In this document: positions 8,870 to 16,649 of the stretch, piece by piece | Layout: the number at the start of each line of letters is the position of its first letter | Numbering within the stretch: position 1 is the stretch's first letter | NCBI GenBank assembly: GCA_021771575.1 | Contig: JAETOX010000022.1 | Span: 1 to 32,805, forward strand | From: Bacteroides sp. | GTDB taxonomy: Bacteria; Bacteroidota; Bacteroidia; Bacteroidales; Marinifilaceae | Length of the DNA stretch: 32,805 nucleotides | Direction: 5' to 3' | Notes under the pieces: model-generated | Seen by the model: only the letters and a program-made list of their open reading frames with translations | Told to the model about the DNA's origin: nothing | Databases searched by the model: none | Made by a program: the position numbers and the translations under genes

Positions 8870-9390
8870 TTGAAACCGAACGACTTATTTTGCGTCCCTG
8901 GTGTGAAGATGATCTGATTCCATTCTCTGAAATAAACAGCGACAAGGAGGTTATGGAGTATTTACCCAAATGTCTTTCTTATGAAGAAACAGTGGAGTTT
9001 TATAATCGTATAGCCGCCGAGCATAACACATTTGGATATGGTCTATATGCAGCAGAATTAGAAGGCGAATTTATTGGTTACGTCGGATTCCATCATTTTG
9101 ATTTTGAGGCCGAATTTTCACCCGGTATTGAGATTGGCTGGAGGCTTGGAAGAAAGTATTGGAATCAAGGTTATGCAACGGAAGCGGCAAAAGCCTGTAT
9201 TGATTATGCCTGTAAATATCGGATGTTCAACGAGATTTATTCATTCACAACGGTATGTAATCATCGTTCGGAACGTGTGATGCAGAAAATAGGGATGAAG
9301 CGACAGGGCTGCTTCTCCCATCCATCACTACCAGAAGGCCATAAATTAAAGCCGCATATACTATACAAATTGGAATTATGCCATATATAA
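8866..9390 (+). CDS. GNAT family N-acetyltransferase (RimJ/RimL type)
   Basis: The protein begins MIETERLILRPW, the hallmark of RimJ/RimL-like GNAT enzymes, and carries the acetyl-CoA pyrophosphate-binding motif A around 99-106 (WNQGYATEA). These enzymes transfer acetyl from acetyl-CoA to an amine of a protein or small molecule; the target is unknown. Length (174 aa) is typical. The start overlaps the YciI stop by 4 bases, and the 3' end overlaps the next gene by 13 bases, so it lies inside a coupled operon. Confidence 0.9.
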   Translation: MIETERLILRPWCEDDLIPFSEINSDKEVMEYLPKCLSYEETVEFYNRIAAEHNTFGYGLYAAELEGEFIGYVGFHHFDFEAEFSPGIEIGWRLGRKYWNQGYATEAAKACIDYACKYRMFNEIYSFTTVCNHRSERVMQKIGMKRQGCFSHPSLPEGHKLKPHILYKLELCHI

Positions 9391-9578
9391 CGATTGAAAG
9401 TGGAGCCTTGACCTCCGAACAAAAGAAAGCACTTATCGAGCAACTAACGGTAACAGCTTCCGAGATTACCCATATCCCGGCACAATTTTTTATGGTATCC
9501 ATTAAGGAGCTACCTGACGAAAATATCGGTATTGGCGGTAAGCCGATTGACGAACTTAAACGCAACTATAGAACTTGA
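9378..9578 (+). CDS. 4-oxalocrotonate tautomerase-like protein
   Basis: A 66-residue protein of the 4-OT family. The catalytic Pro2 follows the initiator Met (MPYITIESG). The LTSEQKKALIEQLT helix and the GIGGKPI segment near the C-terminus match small tautomerases that act as oligomers. These use the N-terminal proline as a base in keto-enol tautomerisation of ring-cleavage or similar compounds. It overlaps the GNAT gene by 13 bases. Together with the YciI and DJ-1 proteins it suggests metabolism of a reactive small molecule, which is inference. Confidence 0.85.
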   Translation: MPYITIESGALTSEQKKALIEQLTVTASEITHIPAQFFMVSIKELPDENIGIGGKPIDELKRNYRT

Positions 9579-9585
9579 ATCGAGT

Positions 9586-9966
9586 ATGACGATAACGAGA
9601 TTAAAAACGTCTTGGACTTACTGGCTATGTATCACGATGATAGTAATGTTCGTTTTACCTTTTGCGGTGGCTCATCTCGCTTCGGCATGTAGTGGCATGG
9701 CATTGTGCATGATGTTGTTCCTGGTCCTCAATCCAGTGTATTCAATCATATTGGGGACTTTTTGTGGAAAAAATATCAAGCAGAGGTGGAATCTTCCGTT
9801 AATTTCTGCGGTGATGTTCCTATGCGGAACGTGGCTGTTTTTTGATATAAAAGAAGTATGGTTCATTATATATGCAGCAATCTATCTTGCATTAGGTTGG
9901 ATTGCTATGTTGGTAAGTAAATCTCTAAGGAGAACATACCCGAAAAGGGAATACAGAGCCCCGTAA
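9586..9966 (+). CDS. Small integral membrane protein (about four helices)
   Basis: I do not recognise the family. The 126-residue product is very hydrophobic, with about four predicted membrane spans, near residues 10-30, 38-58, 70-88 and 90-108, and a basic C-terminal tail ending KREYRAP. The ATG at 9586 lies 7 bases after the tautomerase stop and gives a normal N-terminus; a longer in-frame start at 9532 would overlap the tautomerase gene. It closes the five-gene run and is followed by a perfect hairpin. Confidence 0.7.
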   Translation: MTITRLKTSWTYWLCITMIVMFVLPFAVAHLASACSGMALCMMLFLVLNPVYSIILGTFCGKNIKQRWNLPLISAVMFLCGTWLFFDIKEVWFIIYAAIYLALGWIAMLVSKSLRRTYPKREYRAP

Positions 9967-10009
9967 CACTCTTTCGGTCATACGAGAATGGTTTAAAGGA
10001 GCAAAGGGT

Positions 10010-10046
10010 AATGTACCAATGATTATAACGTTTTCATTGGTACATT
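10010..10046. terminator. Hairpin after the five-gene accessory operon
   Basis: A perfect 13-bp inverted repeat, arms 10010-10022 and 10034-10046, loop of 11 bases, 44 bases after the last stop codon. No strong T-run follows on the plus strand, so termination is likely but not certain. Confidence 0.55.
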
Positions 10047-10073
10047 GGGATATTCAGGAAATAATTTAAAATC

Positions 10074-10220
10074 AGCCAACTAATTCGTCAATACCTGAAA
10101 GAGCACGAGCCGGAACTGCACGCCCGTTCGGGAATGGAAAAGACAGAGAAGGGCCAAATGGTATCGCCTGAAAGCATGGAGAAATCAGCACTTACAGAAC
10201 GCCGTAAACGGCGGGAATAA
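10074..10220 (+). pseudogene. Orphan coding tail (49 codons), remnant of an unidentified gene
   Basis: The frame reads as a hydrophilic, charged polypeptide tail with ordinary codon use (QYLKEHEPELHARSGMEK, then SALTERRKRRE and TAA), but an in-frame TAA lies just upstream and no good start codon is present. It looks like the C-terminus of a larger gene whose front is lost. Highly charged tails of this kind are common in mobilisation proteins, but I cannot assign it. Confidence 0.35.
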
Positions 10221-10279
10221 CCTCCTTATTTACAAGGGATAAAAACTGTTGGAATCCAGGCAGCCAGCCCCGCCTGTAT

Positions 10280-10309
10280 GATCATCCCCGGCTTTAGTCG
10301 GGGGTGATC
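10280..10309. repeat. G/C-rich imperfect palindrome
   Basis: Arms 10280-10290 and 10299-10309 pair over 11 positions with a single G-T mismatch and an 8-base loop. It lies inside the relic region and may be an old terminator or a mobile-element structure. Confidence 0.45.
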
Positions 10310-10650
10310 TGGGCGCGATTTATACCCACTGGGTAAATAACTGATTTGCAGTGCTTCCGCACAATTAAGTTCGGAGCAAATTCGGAGTAATATTAGTGTT
10401 TTTACAGAGCATAATTATCAATGGACAAATTTGATCCGGTGAAGATCCGGTATGGCGACTTTTTATCTCACTGTTTGTGATAGCAAAGGCAGTGGCGATG
10501 ATGTGACAGACCGCCCCCTTGGGCTATACTGTCAAATGGAGATACGGAAGGAAGGCGGCCAGTTCAACCTCCATTAAAACCTCTAGGATATTTTTCCAGG
10601 ATACCGGATCCTATAAAACCCAAAGTAGGGTGGATTCCTGAAGATACAAA

Positions 10651-10692
10651 AAAACCAACTAATTCATAATGCACTTATGATGAATTAGTTGG
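10651..10692 (-). terminator. Rho-independent terminator of ychF
   Basis: A perfect 13-bp stem (10655-10667 with 10680-10692) with a 12-base loop. On the minus strand it is followed directly by a run of eight T, the classical intrinsic terminator layout, 54 bases after the ychF stop. Confidence 0.8.
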
Positions 10693-10746
10693 CTAAATTT
10701 ATATTATTTTATGAATATCCCTACATTGTTACATAGCGCATTAGTT

Positions 10747-11847
10747 TTACACATTAAAGCGGAAATTCATCATATCGCCGTCCTGTACGATATATTCCTT
10801 TCCTTCGACCGACATTTTACCGGCTTCCTTACATTTCGCTTCCGATCCGTAGGTTATAAAATCTTCATATTTAATTACTTCGGCACGGATAAAACCTTTT
10901 TCAAAATCGGTATGGATAATACCGGCAGTCTGAGGTGCTTTCATTCCTTTTCGGAAAGTCCAGGCTCTTACTTCTTTAGGCCCTGCCGTAAAATAGGTTT
11001 GCAAATTCAATAAATGATAAGCTGTACGGATTAATTTGTTGACTCCGGCTTCTTTTAAGCCCAAATCTTCCAGAAACATTTGTTTTTCTTCATACGTTTC
11101 CAATTCGGCGATATCTGCCTCGATACCAGCCCCGATAACCAAAACTTCGGCCTTTTCATTTTTTACAGCTTCCCGTACCGCCTCAACATATCTATTGCCA
11201 TTAACTACCGCTACTTCATCTACATTACAAACATACAAGACGGGCTTATTGGTCAGCAATTGCAGATCCCGGGCTACCTCCTGCTGCAATTCGTCCAACA
11301 CCACCGTCCGGGCAGACAATCCCTTCTCTAAAGCGTCCTTATATAGGTGCAATACTTCTACCAAACGTTTGGCATTGGCATCGCCTCCTGTCATCGCTCT
11401 TTTTTCTTCTTTCTGCAAACGGTTTTCCACCGTCTCAAGATCCTTCAATTGTAATTCGGTATCGATAATTTCTTTATCCCGTACAGGGTCTACAGTTCCG
11501 TCCACATGCACGATATTGTCATCGTCGAAACAACGCAACACATGAATAATTGCATCGGTCTCACGGATATTGGCTAAAAACTTATTTCCCAATCCCTCAC
11601 CTTTACTGGCACCTTTTACTAAGCCGGCAATATCCACGATTTCCACTACGGCAGGCACGACATTAGCGGGATTCACCAACTCTACCAATTTATTTAAACG
11701 CTCATCCGGCACGGTAATAACCCCGACATTCGGTTCTATCGTACAAAAAGGGAAATTGGCCGACTGTGCCTTCGCATTACTCAAACAGTTAAATAAAGTT
11801 GACTTTCCGACATTCGGAAGCCCAACTATTCCACATTGTAAACCCAT
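10747..11847 (-). CDS. ychF: Redox-regulated ribosome-binding ATPase YchF
   Basis: YchF (OLA1 in eukaryotes) is an Obg-related P-loop protein that prefers ATP and binds ribosomes. The G1 motif GLPNVGKS lies at residues 9-16, G3 DIAGL follows near residue 70, and the NKxD position is replaced by NVDE, as expected for ATP-specific YchF. The C-terminal TGS-like domain ends with VQDGDMMNFRFNV. At 366 residues it is full length. It is a single-gene unit with its own promoter and terminator. Confidence 0.97.
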   Translation of the reverse strand: MGLQCGIVGLPNVGKSTLFNCLSNAKAQSANFPFCTIEPNVGVITVPDERLNKLVELVNPANVVPAVVEIVDIAGLVKGASKGEGLGNKFLANIRETDAIIHVLRCFDDDNIVHVDGTVDPVRDKEIIDTELQLKDLETVENRLQKEEKRAMTGGDANAKRLVEVLHLYKDALEKGLSARTVVLDELQQEVARDLQLLTNKPVLYVCNVDEVAVVNGNRYVEAVREAVKNEKAEVLVIGAGIEADIAELETYEEKQMFLEDLGLKEAGVNKLIRTAYHLLNLQTYFTAGPKEVRAWTFRKGMKAPQTAGIIHTDFEKGFIRAEVIKYEDFITYGSEAKCKEAGKMSVEGKEYIVQDGDMMNFRFNV

Positions 11848-11881
11848 AATATAAAATTATTTCCATTTTATAATCGGATGG

Positions 11882-11889
11882 CAAAGGTA
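11882..11889 (-). promoter_or_regulatory. Bacteroidetes -7 element (TACCTTTG) for ychF
   Basis: An exact TAnnTTTG match on the minus strand, 35 bases upstream of the ychF ATG and between the ychF start and the end of the preceding gene. Confidence 0.5.
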
Positions 11890-11904
11890 GTAAAAAAATT
11901 TATA

Positions 11905-12522
11905 TCAGCGAACGGTAATATGAAAGCACCCTTGTTTAAATTCGTAACGGACATAACACTTTTTCTGCTTACGCAAATCCTGAAGAACTTCTGCCAGCAC
12001 AGATTTCAATTTGTCCGTTTCCTCTTTTTCCGCCCCTTTATAACGAGCATAAGCAACATCGAAAGTAGTTCCATAAACATGTGCCGAATTAGCACTGGCG
12101 TTAATATTCTTTTTTCTCAGTTGTTTTACCGTACCGGCAGTCCGGAGTACACTGGTTACGATGATTTTCCGATCGTCCAATCCTTTACTGTCCAAAGAAT
12201 CCCGGAAATTCTTCCCAATCGTTTCCAACAACTCTTCTGCCCGGGGCACCAGATAAGGAATAGAATGAGTCAGCTTATCCACCTCATAATGCCGACAGGA
12301 AGCGATTTCCGTCAACTTTCCTTTCTGCTCCCGGAAATCAGCATCTCCGGTAATCGGTTTAATCCCCCATTGTTTGGCAGCCCGAAGATGCCGGTCGTTC
12401 ATATCATTGAAAGTACGCTGAAAATTACGGAAATACCGGAATGTCCCTTTTCTCTTTTCGCCCCCGCATCCAACCACTCCGACAATACACAGGACCAAGA
12501 ATATATACTGTACCGAACGCAT
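11905..12522 (-). CDS. DUF5715-like lipoprotein with M15-type peptidase motif
   Basis: A lipoprotein signal is present (lipobox GVVGC, Cys19). The C-terminal half has the M15 (D-Ala-D-Ala carboxypeptidase/dipeptidase) pattern: SAHVYGTTFD at 146-155 gives the His148 and Asp155 zinc ligands, and YEFKQGCFHI at 193-202 gives the Glu194 base and third ligand His201. This suggests an envelope-anchored peptidoglycan carboxypeptidase, although Bacteroidetes members are often left as DUF5715. 205 residues is full length. It has its own promoter and is not part of the operon beyond it, from which it is separated by a terminator. Confidence 0.8.
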   Translation of the reverse strand: MRSVQYIFLVLCIVGVVGCGGEKRKGTFRYFRNFQRTFNDMNDRHLRAAKQWGIKPITGDADFREQKGKLTEIASCRHYEVDKLTHSIPYLVPRAEELLETIGKNFRDSLDSKGLDDRKIIVTSVLRTAGTVKQLRKKNINASANSAHVYGTTFDVAYARYKGAEKEETDKLKSVLAEVLQDLRKQKKCYVRYEFKQGCFHITVR

Positions 12523-12545
12523 GTTATCTTTCTATATTTTGCAGG

Positions 12546-12553
12546 CAAAGATA
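12546..12553 (-). promoter_or_regulatory. Bacteroidetes -7 element (TATCTTTG) for the DUF5715-like gene
   Basis: An exact TAnnTTTG match followed by C on the minus strand, 24 bases before the ATG at 12522. The same sequence precedes the LolA-like gene. Confidence 0.5.
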
Positions 12554-12593
12554 GGGATAAACATAGAAACTATCGAATAAAACGACAAGAAGA

Positions 12594-12621
12594 ATGCCGG
12601 AAACGACGTACGCTCCGGCAT
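12594..12621 (-). terminator. Probable terminator of the SusCD/TlpA/M16 operon
   Basis: An 8-bp G/C-rich stem (12594-12601 with 12614-12621), 33 bases after the M16 stop. On the minus strand it is followed by a T-rich tract. Confidence 0.55.
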
Positions 12622-12653
12622 CCTCCATCTATTAAAAACAAACAATTAAGGGA

Positions 12654-15464
12654 TCACCATTTTTTTGACCTGAAAGTCATATCCACCACATCGGCTCCTT
12701 TAAACAACGACTTGGCGAATTTCTGAATATCCTTCGGGGTCAGTCCGTCGAGGATTTCCTCGAAGTTCTTCGGGTCGGCCGGATTGATGCCCGTCAGATA
12801 ATACCCTTTAAGAGCACTCATCCAATAGGCGTTGTGCGATTTCGACTGCTCACGGCTTTTGCGCATGGCAGTAACAACCTTGTTGAACTCTTCGGCGGTC
12901 GGCGCTTCCCGCATCATCTTTTCCGTCTCCGCATAAATCAGGCTCTTCAGGTGGTCGGCACGCTCAGGGTCGCAATCGAAATTCATCGACATACTATAAT
13001 AAGAACGAGGCTCACGGATAGAACCGGCACCTACCGATACGCCATACGTTCCTCCTTCCTTCTCCCTGATGTTCTCTGTGTAACGAAGATCGAGGATACC
13101 TTTCAAAATAGCGTTACAAATGTTATTACGAACACTGTGTTTCATTTCCTTAGAGAAATTCGTGATAACCGTGGCTTTCGGCGTTTCGAGGTCCAGTTCG
13201 ATCACCTTCACCGTTTTACCTTTTGGACCACGGACTCCGTTATCACGCCAGGTTTCTTTTCGATAGTCCGATTTCAACGAACCGATGTATTTTTCTACGA
13301 GCGGTTTCGCCGTTTCGGCATCGATATTACCGACGATGAAGAAAGTAAAGTCGCTGGCATCCTTGATGCGGTCCCGGTATATCCGTTCCATCTGGGTCAG
13401 GTCTATACGGTTCAGATAGGCTTCATTGTAAACCAGCGTACGCGGATGGTAGTTGCTCATAATGAGGCTGATCGAGTCCTTCATAATTTTCTGCGTATTG
13501 TTTGCCATGTTGTGAAGGGCGGCCCGGTTGCGGTTTTGGATAGACTCGAATATCTCCCGGTCGAAACGGGGCTTCTCAAATCTCAGATAAAGCAGTTGCA
13601 ACATCGTCTCGAAATCGCCGGGAATGGAAGTACCGCTCAAGGTTTCGGACATGCCTCCGATGCCTGCCTCACACGTAGCCATCTTACCGGTCAGGAGTTT
13701 CGCAAGCGCAATATTATCGAAATCACCGACTCCCGAAGCAACGGCAAAACCGGCGGCATTGGCGGCCGAGGGCAGCATGTCCGTGTCATAGAGCGAAGTT
13801 CCGCCCTTGCTGTAGGCATACAACGCTACGTCTTCCTTTTCGTAATCCGCTTTACGGAACACCACTTTCGCGCCGTTGCCAAGCGTCCACTCCACGGCTT
13901 CGAAGTCGGGCAGCGCTTTTTCCGCTACGACCTCCGAACCCGGCAGGTCTTCGCTGATGAGGGACCCTTCAGCCACCTCGTCCTGATAAGGAGCGATGTC
14001 CGCCTTGGAAACCTTATCCATAATGGCCAATACTTCCTCGCGCGTCAGGTGCGCGACGCCTTCCGACGGACCGTTGATGACAATCGTCCGGTTGCGTCCG
14101 GTGTTGCCTTCGGCAAATTTGGCGTTTACCTCCTCCACCGTAATGGTCGGAATGAGGCGGGTCACGTAACGGTAATAATATTCAAAGTCCACCATCGGTT
14201 CCTGTTCCAGGAAATGGGCCTGCATGCTTTGGATAAAACTTTCATGGGGCGTGCGGTCTTTTTCTTTGTAGGAAGCTTCTAATCCTACCAGCATATTGGT
14301 TTTTACCCGTTCCAGTTCGGTGGGGGTGAAACCGTAACGCCGCACCCGTTCGTTTTCCGTCAGGATGGCTTCCAACGCCTCCGCTTCGCCGTTGGGCTTG
14401 GCACCCACGGAAATCCCGTATGAATCATAACCACGCACCAGGCCGCTGAAACCGATGTTACCGCCAAGGAAAGGAGGGTTTGCCTGCTGCATCAGTTCGC
14501 CGATGCGGGCATCTATCATACTGTTACAGAAAGAAACCAGCAAGTTATCTTTCAAATACCGGTGGGTATTTTTCTCCTCCGCTTTCGCGCCCGGCAGGAT
14601 GGTGGTGATGCTGACGGAAGACTGCTGTACTTCCTTGTCGGTGGCTAAGCAATAGTAGATTTCCTCGTGCTCCGGAATTTCGAAGAAAGGACGCGGTTTA
14701 GGGTTCTTGACAGCCGGGATGGAAGAGAAAATTTCCTTGATGCGGCGTTCCATCCAGGCCACGTCGAAGTCTCCCACCACGGCAATGGCCTCTAAGTCCG
14801 TGCGATACCATTCGTGATAAAAATCGCGGATGGTCTGGTGCTTGAAATTCTTGATCACGTCAAGGCTCCCGATGACATCGCGCACGGCATATTTCGAGTC
14901 CTTGAACAACACCGGCATCGTCTGTGCCAGCAGGCGGAACTGCGGCGTACGGCGGGTGCGCCACTCTTCGGATATCACGCCCCGTTCGGCGTCGATTTCG
15001 TCGCCGTCGAGTGTCAGGTAGTACGACCAGTCGTGCAGAATCAGCAGGCAGGTGTCCAGCAGCTTCACGTCCGTGGCAGGCACAGAACTGAGGTTGTACA
15101 CCGTTTCGTTCTGGGCGGTGTAGGCATTGATGTTGCCCCCGAAAGTAACCCCGTATTTTTCCAACGTGGTAATGATTCCCTTGCCCGGAAAATTCTTGGT
15201 GCCGTTAAAGGACATGTGTTCCAGAAAATGGGCCAGACCGTCCTGGTCGTCGTTTTCGAGCAGTGCGCCGGCATTGCGGATAATATAAAAATCGGCGCGG
15301 TTCTTCGGTTCTTCGTTGTGGCGAAGATAGTAAGTTATACCGTTGGGCAGTTTACCCACCACCATGTTCGGGTCCGCAGGCAGCGGAGCCGAGAGGTCCT
15401 GCGCACGACTCCCCGAAAAGAGAAAAACGCAGGTCAGCAATAAAAATGTCCGTAAGTTCATCAT
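12654..15464 (-). CDS. Secreted M16 family (insulinase/pitrilysin-like) zinc metallopeptidase
   Basis: A signal peptide (MMNLRTFLLLTCVFLFSGSRA, cut before Gln-22) without lipobox predicts a periplasmic protein. The inverted zinc motif HFLEH is at 79-83 and the third ligand Glu160 stands 77 residues later (AERGVISEEWR), as in pitrilysin. At 936 residues the chain holds both the active N-terminal half and an inactive C-terminal half that together form the M16 clam-shell chamber, which admits peptides rather than folded proteins. It is the last gene of a SusCD operon, 14 bases after a TlpA-like gene, which suggests digestion of imported peptides. Parts are unusually rich in G+C: by hand count 67% in 14941-15000, against 28% in 4441-4500. 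Confidence 0.94.
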   Translation of the reverse strand: MMNLRTFLLLTCVFLFSGSRAQDLSAPLPADPNMVVGKLPNGITYYLRHNEEPKNRADFYIIRNAGALLENDDQDGLAHFLEHMSFNGTKNFPGKGIITTLEKYGVTFGGNINAYTAQNETVYNLSSVPATDVKLLDTCLLILHDWSYYLTLDGDEIDAERGVISEEWRTRRTPQFRLLAQTMPVLFKDSKYAVRDVIGSLDVIKNFKHQTIRDFYHEWYRTDLEAIAVVGDFDVAWMERRIKEIFSSIPAVKNPKPRPFFEIPEHEEIYYCLATDKEVQQSSVSITTILPGAKAEEKNTHRYLKDNLLVSFCNSMIDARIGELMQQANPPFLGGNIGFSGLVRGYDSYGISVGAKPNGEAEALEAILTENERVRRYGFTPTELERVKTNMLVGLEASYKEKDRTPHESFIQSMQAHFLEQEPMVDFEYYYRYVTRLIPTITVEEVNAKFAEGNTGRNRTIVINGPSEGVAHLTREEVLAIMDKVSKADIAPYQDEVAEGSLISEDLPGSEVVAEKALPDFEAVEWTLGNGAKVVFRKADYEKEDVALYAYSKGGTSLYDTDMLPSAANAAGFAVASGVGDFDNIALAKLLTGKMATCEAGIGGMSETLSGTSIPGDFETMLQLLYLRFEKPRFDREIFESIQNRNRAALHNMANNTQKIMKDSISLIMSNYHPRTLVYNEAYLNRIDLTQMERIYRDRIKDASDFTFFIVGNIDAETAKPLVEKYIGSLKSDYRKETWRDNGVRGPKGKTVKVIELDLETPKATVITNFSKEMKHSVRNNICNAILKGILDLRYTENIREKEGGTYGVSVGAGSIREPRSYYSMSMNFDCDPERADHLKSLIYAETEKMMREAPTAEEFNKVVTAMRKSREQSKSHNAYWMSALKGYYLTGINPADPKNFEEILDGLTPKDIQKFAKSLFKGADVVDMTFRSKKW

Positions 15465-15478
15465 CTTTATAGTATTGT

Positions 15479-16648
15479 TTATAGTATTGAATTATTGTAT
15501 ATCGCCTCCAATTGTATTTCCAATTCGCCGCTGCCGTGTCCGGAGAAGACTATTTTTCCTTCCGGATTGACAAGCAAGAAAGTAGGCACCCCCCGAAGGT
15601 CGTACAATTGCGGGAGGGCTTTATTTAGCGCCGGCGTACTGAGCCATTGCGTCCATGGCAGCTTTTCCTCCTCGACAGCCCGCTGCCAGTCCTCTTTTTT
15701 CTGGTCGATGGAAATACTCACGAATCGCACGTCTTTCCCGTAACGTTTGTACATCTCGCGCAGATGGGGAAAGCTGGCACGGCACGGACCGCACCACGAT
15801 GCCCAGAAATCGATAATCGTATATCCTTCCGGGTTCAATTGGGCAAGGAGCGACACGGTTTTTCCATTCAAATCAGTCAGTTCGCCGTCTTGCAACGGAG
15901 CACCTTGAACAAAGCGAACGGCATCATGCAGGTATTGGCGGAAATTCTTCAATCCGGTACAGGTATCCTGATACGAGGCAAACAGCCGCTCCATTTCATC
16001 AAGATAAGCCTGGTTATACGTAAAAGGGGATTTCTTCAACAATTCCGCCACATGCAAATTCACCGCCAAATTGGAATGGGTGCGGATAAACTCTTTGCCG
16101 GTTTCGCTCAGCTCTTCCGCTAGTGCATTCAGGCGGCGGTTGTCCTCTTGGGCCGGCTGTTCCTTTTTCCGGATTTCCCTCATCTCATAACGCACAGGGA
16201 GGGTCTGCTGCTGATAAACGTAGTAGGCATCCTGGGCAGGAGAGCCTTTCAGCCGGTAATTCTTCTCTTTCCGGATGTCGTAACGCCAGAATGCCTGCGG
16301 GAGGCTGTCTATGTGCGGAACGGTAAACTCCAGCCTGCCGTTCTCCACAAAGCAATCGATCTGGTAAGAAACCGCCAGGTCGTAATCCAACCCCGCATTC
16401 TGGATGTAGTCGAAATTATCCAGACCCAGACGGCACCAAGTAGGCTCTTCCGCCTTGCCCCGCAGTTCGAATTTTCCGTCCACGACATAAGCCGTTCCCA
16501 ACTGCGGCTCCATGCCGGTAAGGGATTTCAGCACCACTTTCGTACTGTCCATAACGCCAGGAACCGTCCCGCGCAGGACAAAATGGTCGGCAGGCTGCCG
16601 CGTACATGCGGCCGCACCGAGCAATAAGAATAGATAGAGTTTTTTCAT
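15479..16648 (-). CDS. TlpA-like thioredoxin-fold lipoprotein with DUF4369 domain (first of tandem pair by position)
   Basis: A lipoprotein (lipobox GAAAC, Cys15) with an N-terminal DUF4369 beta domain (about 23-115), a helical linker, and a C-terminal AhpC/TlpA thioredoxin domain. The active site is WCGPC with Cys286/Cys289, and the cis-proline is Pro355 (GVPTF). It should be membrane-anchored on the periplasmic side and reduce or exchange disulfides. 389 residues is normal for this group. Its start is one base from the stop of a second, related TlpA gene, so both are translated together. The SusCD context suggests action on the imported substrate or on the operon's own proteins. Confidence 0.92.
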   Translation of the reverse strand: MKKLYLFLLLGAAACTRQPADHFVLRGTVPGVMDSTKVVLKSLTGMEPQLGTAYVVDGKFELRGKAEEPTWCRLGLDNFDYIQNAGLDYDLAVSYQIDCFVENGRLEFTVPHIDSLPQAFWRYDIRKEKNYRLKGSPAQDAYYVYQQQTLPVRYEMREIRKKEQPAQEDNRRLNALAEELSETGKEFIRTHSNLAVNLHVAELLKKSPFTYNQAYLDEMERLFASYQDTCTGLKNFRQYLHDAVRFVQGAPLQDGELTDLNGKTVSLLAQLNPEGYTIIDFWASWCGPCRASFPHLREMYKRYGKDVRFVSISIDQKKEDWQRAVEEEKLPWTQWLSTPALNKALPQLYDLRGVPTFLLVNPEGKIVFSGHGSGELEIQLEAIYNNSIL

Positions 16649-16649
16649 G

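Larger units (their letters stand above)
9967..10746. other. Gene-poor relic region between the accessory islet and ychF
   Basis: About 780 bases without an intact gene. It contains a 13-bp-stem hairpin right after the membrane-protein gene, an orphan 49-codon coding tail, a G/C-rich hairpin, a short open frame of 42 codons (10452-10577) with no recognisable homology, and the ychF terminator. No tRNA, rRNA or CRISPR repeat was seen. The mixture of coding-like fragments resembles the decayed end of a mobile element. Confidence 0.5.

Noticed and set aside
10452-10577. A 42-codon open frame in the relic region as a real small gene
   Set aside because: No homology recognised, no promoter or coupling to neighbours, and it lies among other decayed fragments. 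It is kept only as part of the relic region.
9967-10746. Possible tRNA, small RNA or CRISPR array in the longest gene-free stretch
   Set aside because: No cloverleaf with a CCA end or T-loop signature, and no regularly spaced repeat. Only simple hairpins are present.
12834-14282. A 482-codon open frame on the plus strand, opposite the M16 peptidase gene
   Set aside because: It is a by-product of high G+C and codon bias in the real gene. Its translation lacks any recognisable motif, whereas the minus strand carries a complete M16 zinc site and signal peptide.
14814-15443. A 209-codon plus-strand frame at the start of the M16 gene
   Set aside because: Again antisense to a well-supported coding region, with no promoter or motif of its own.
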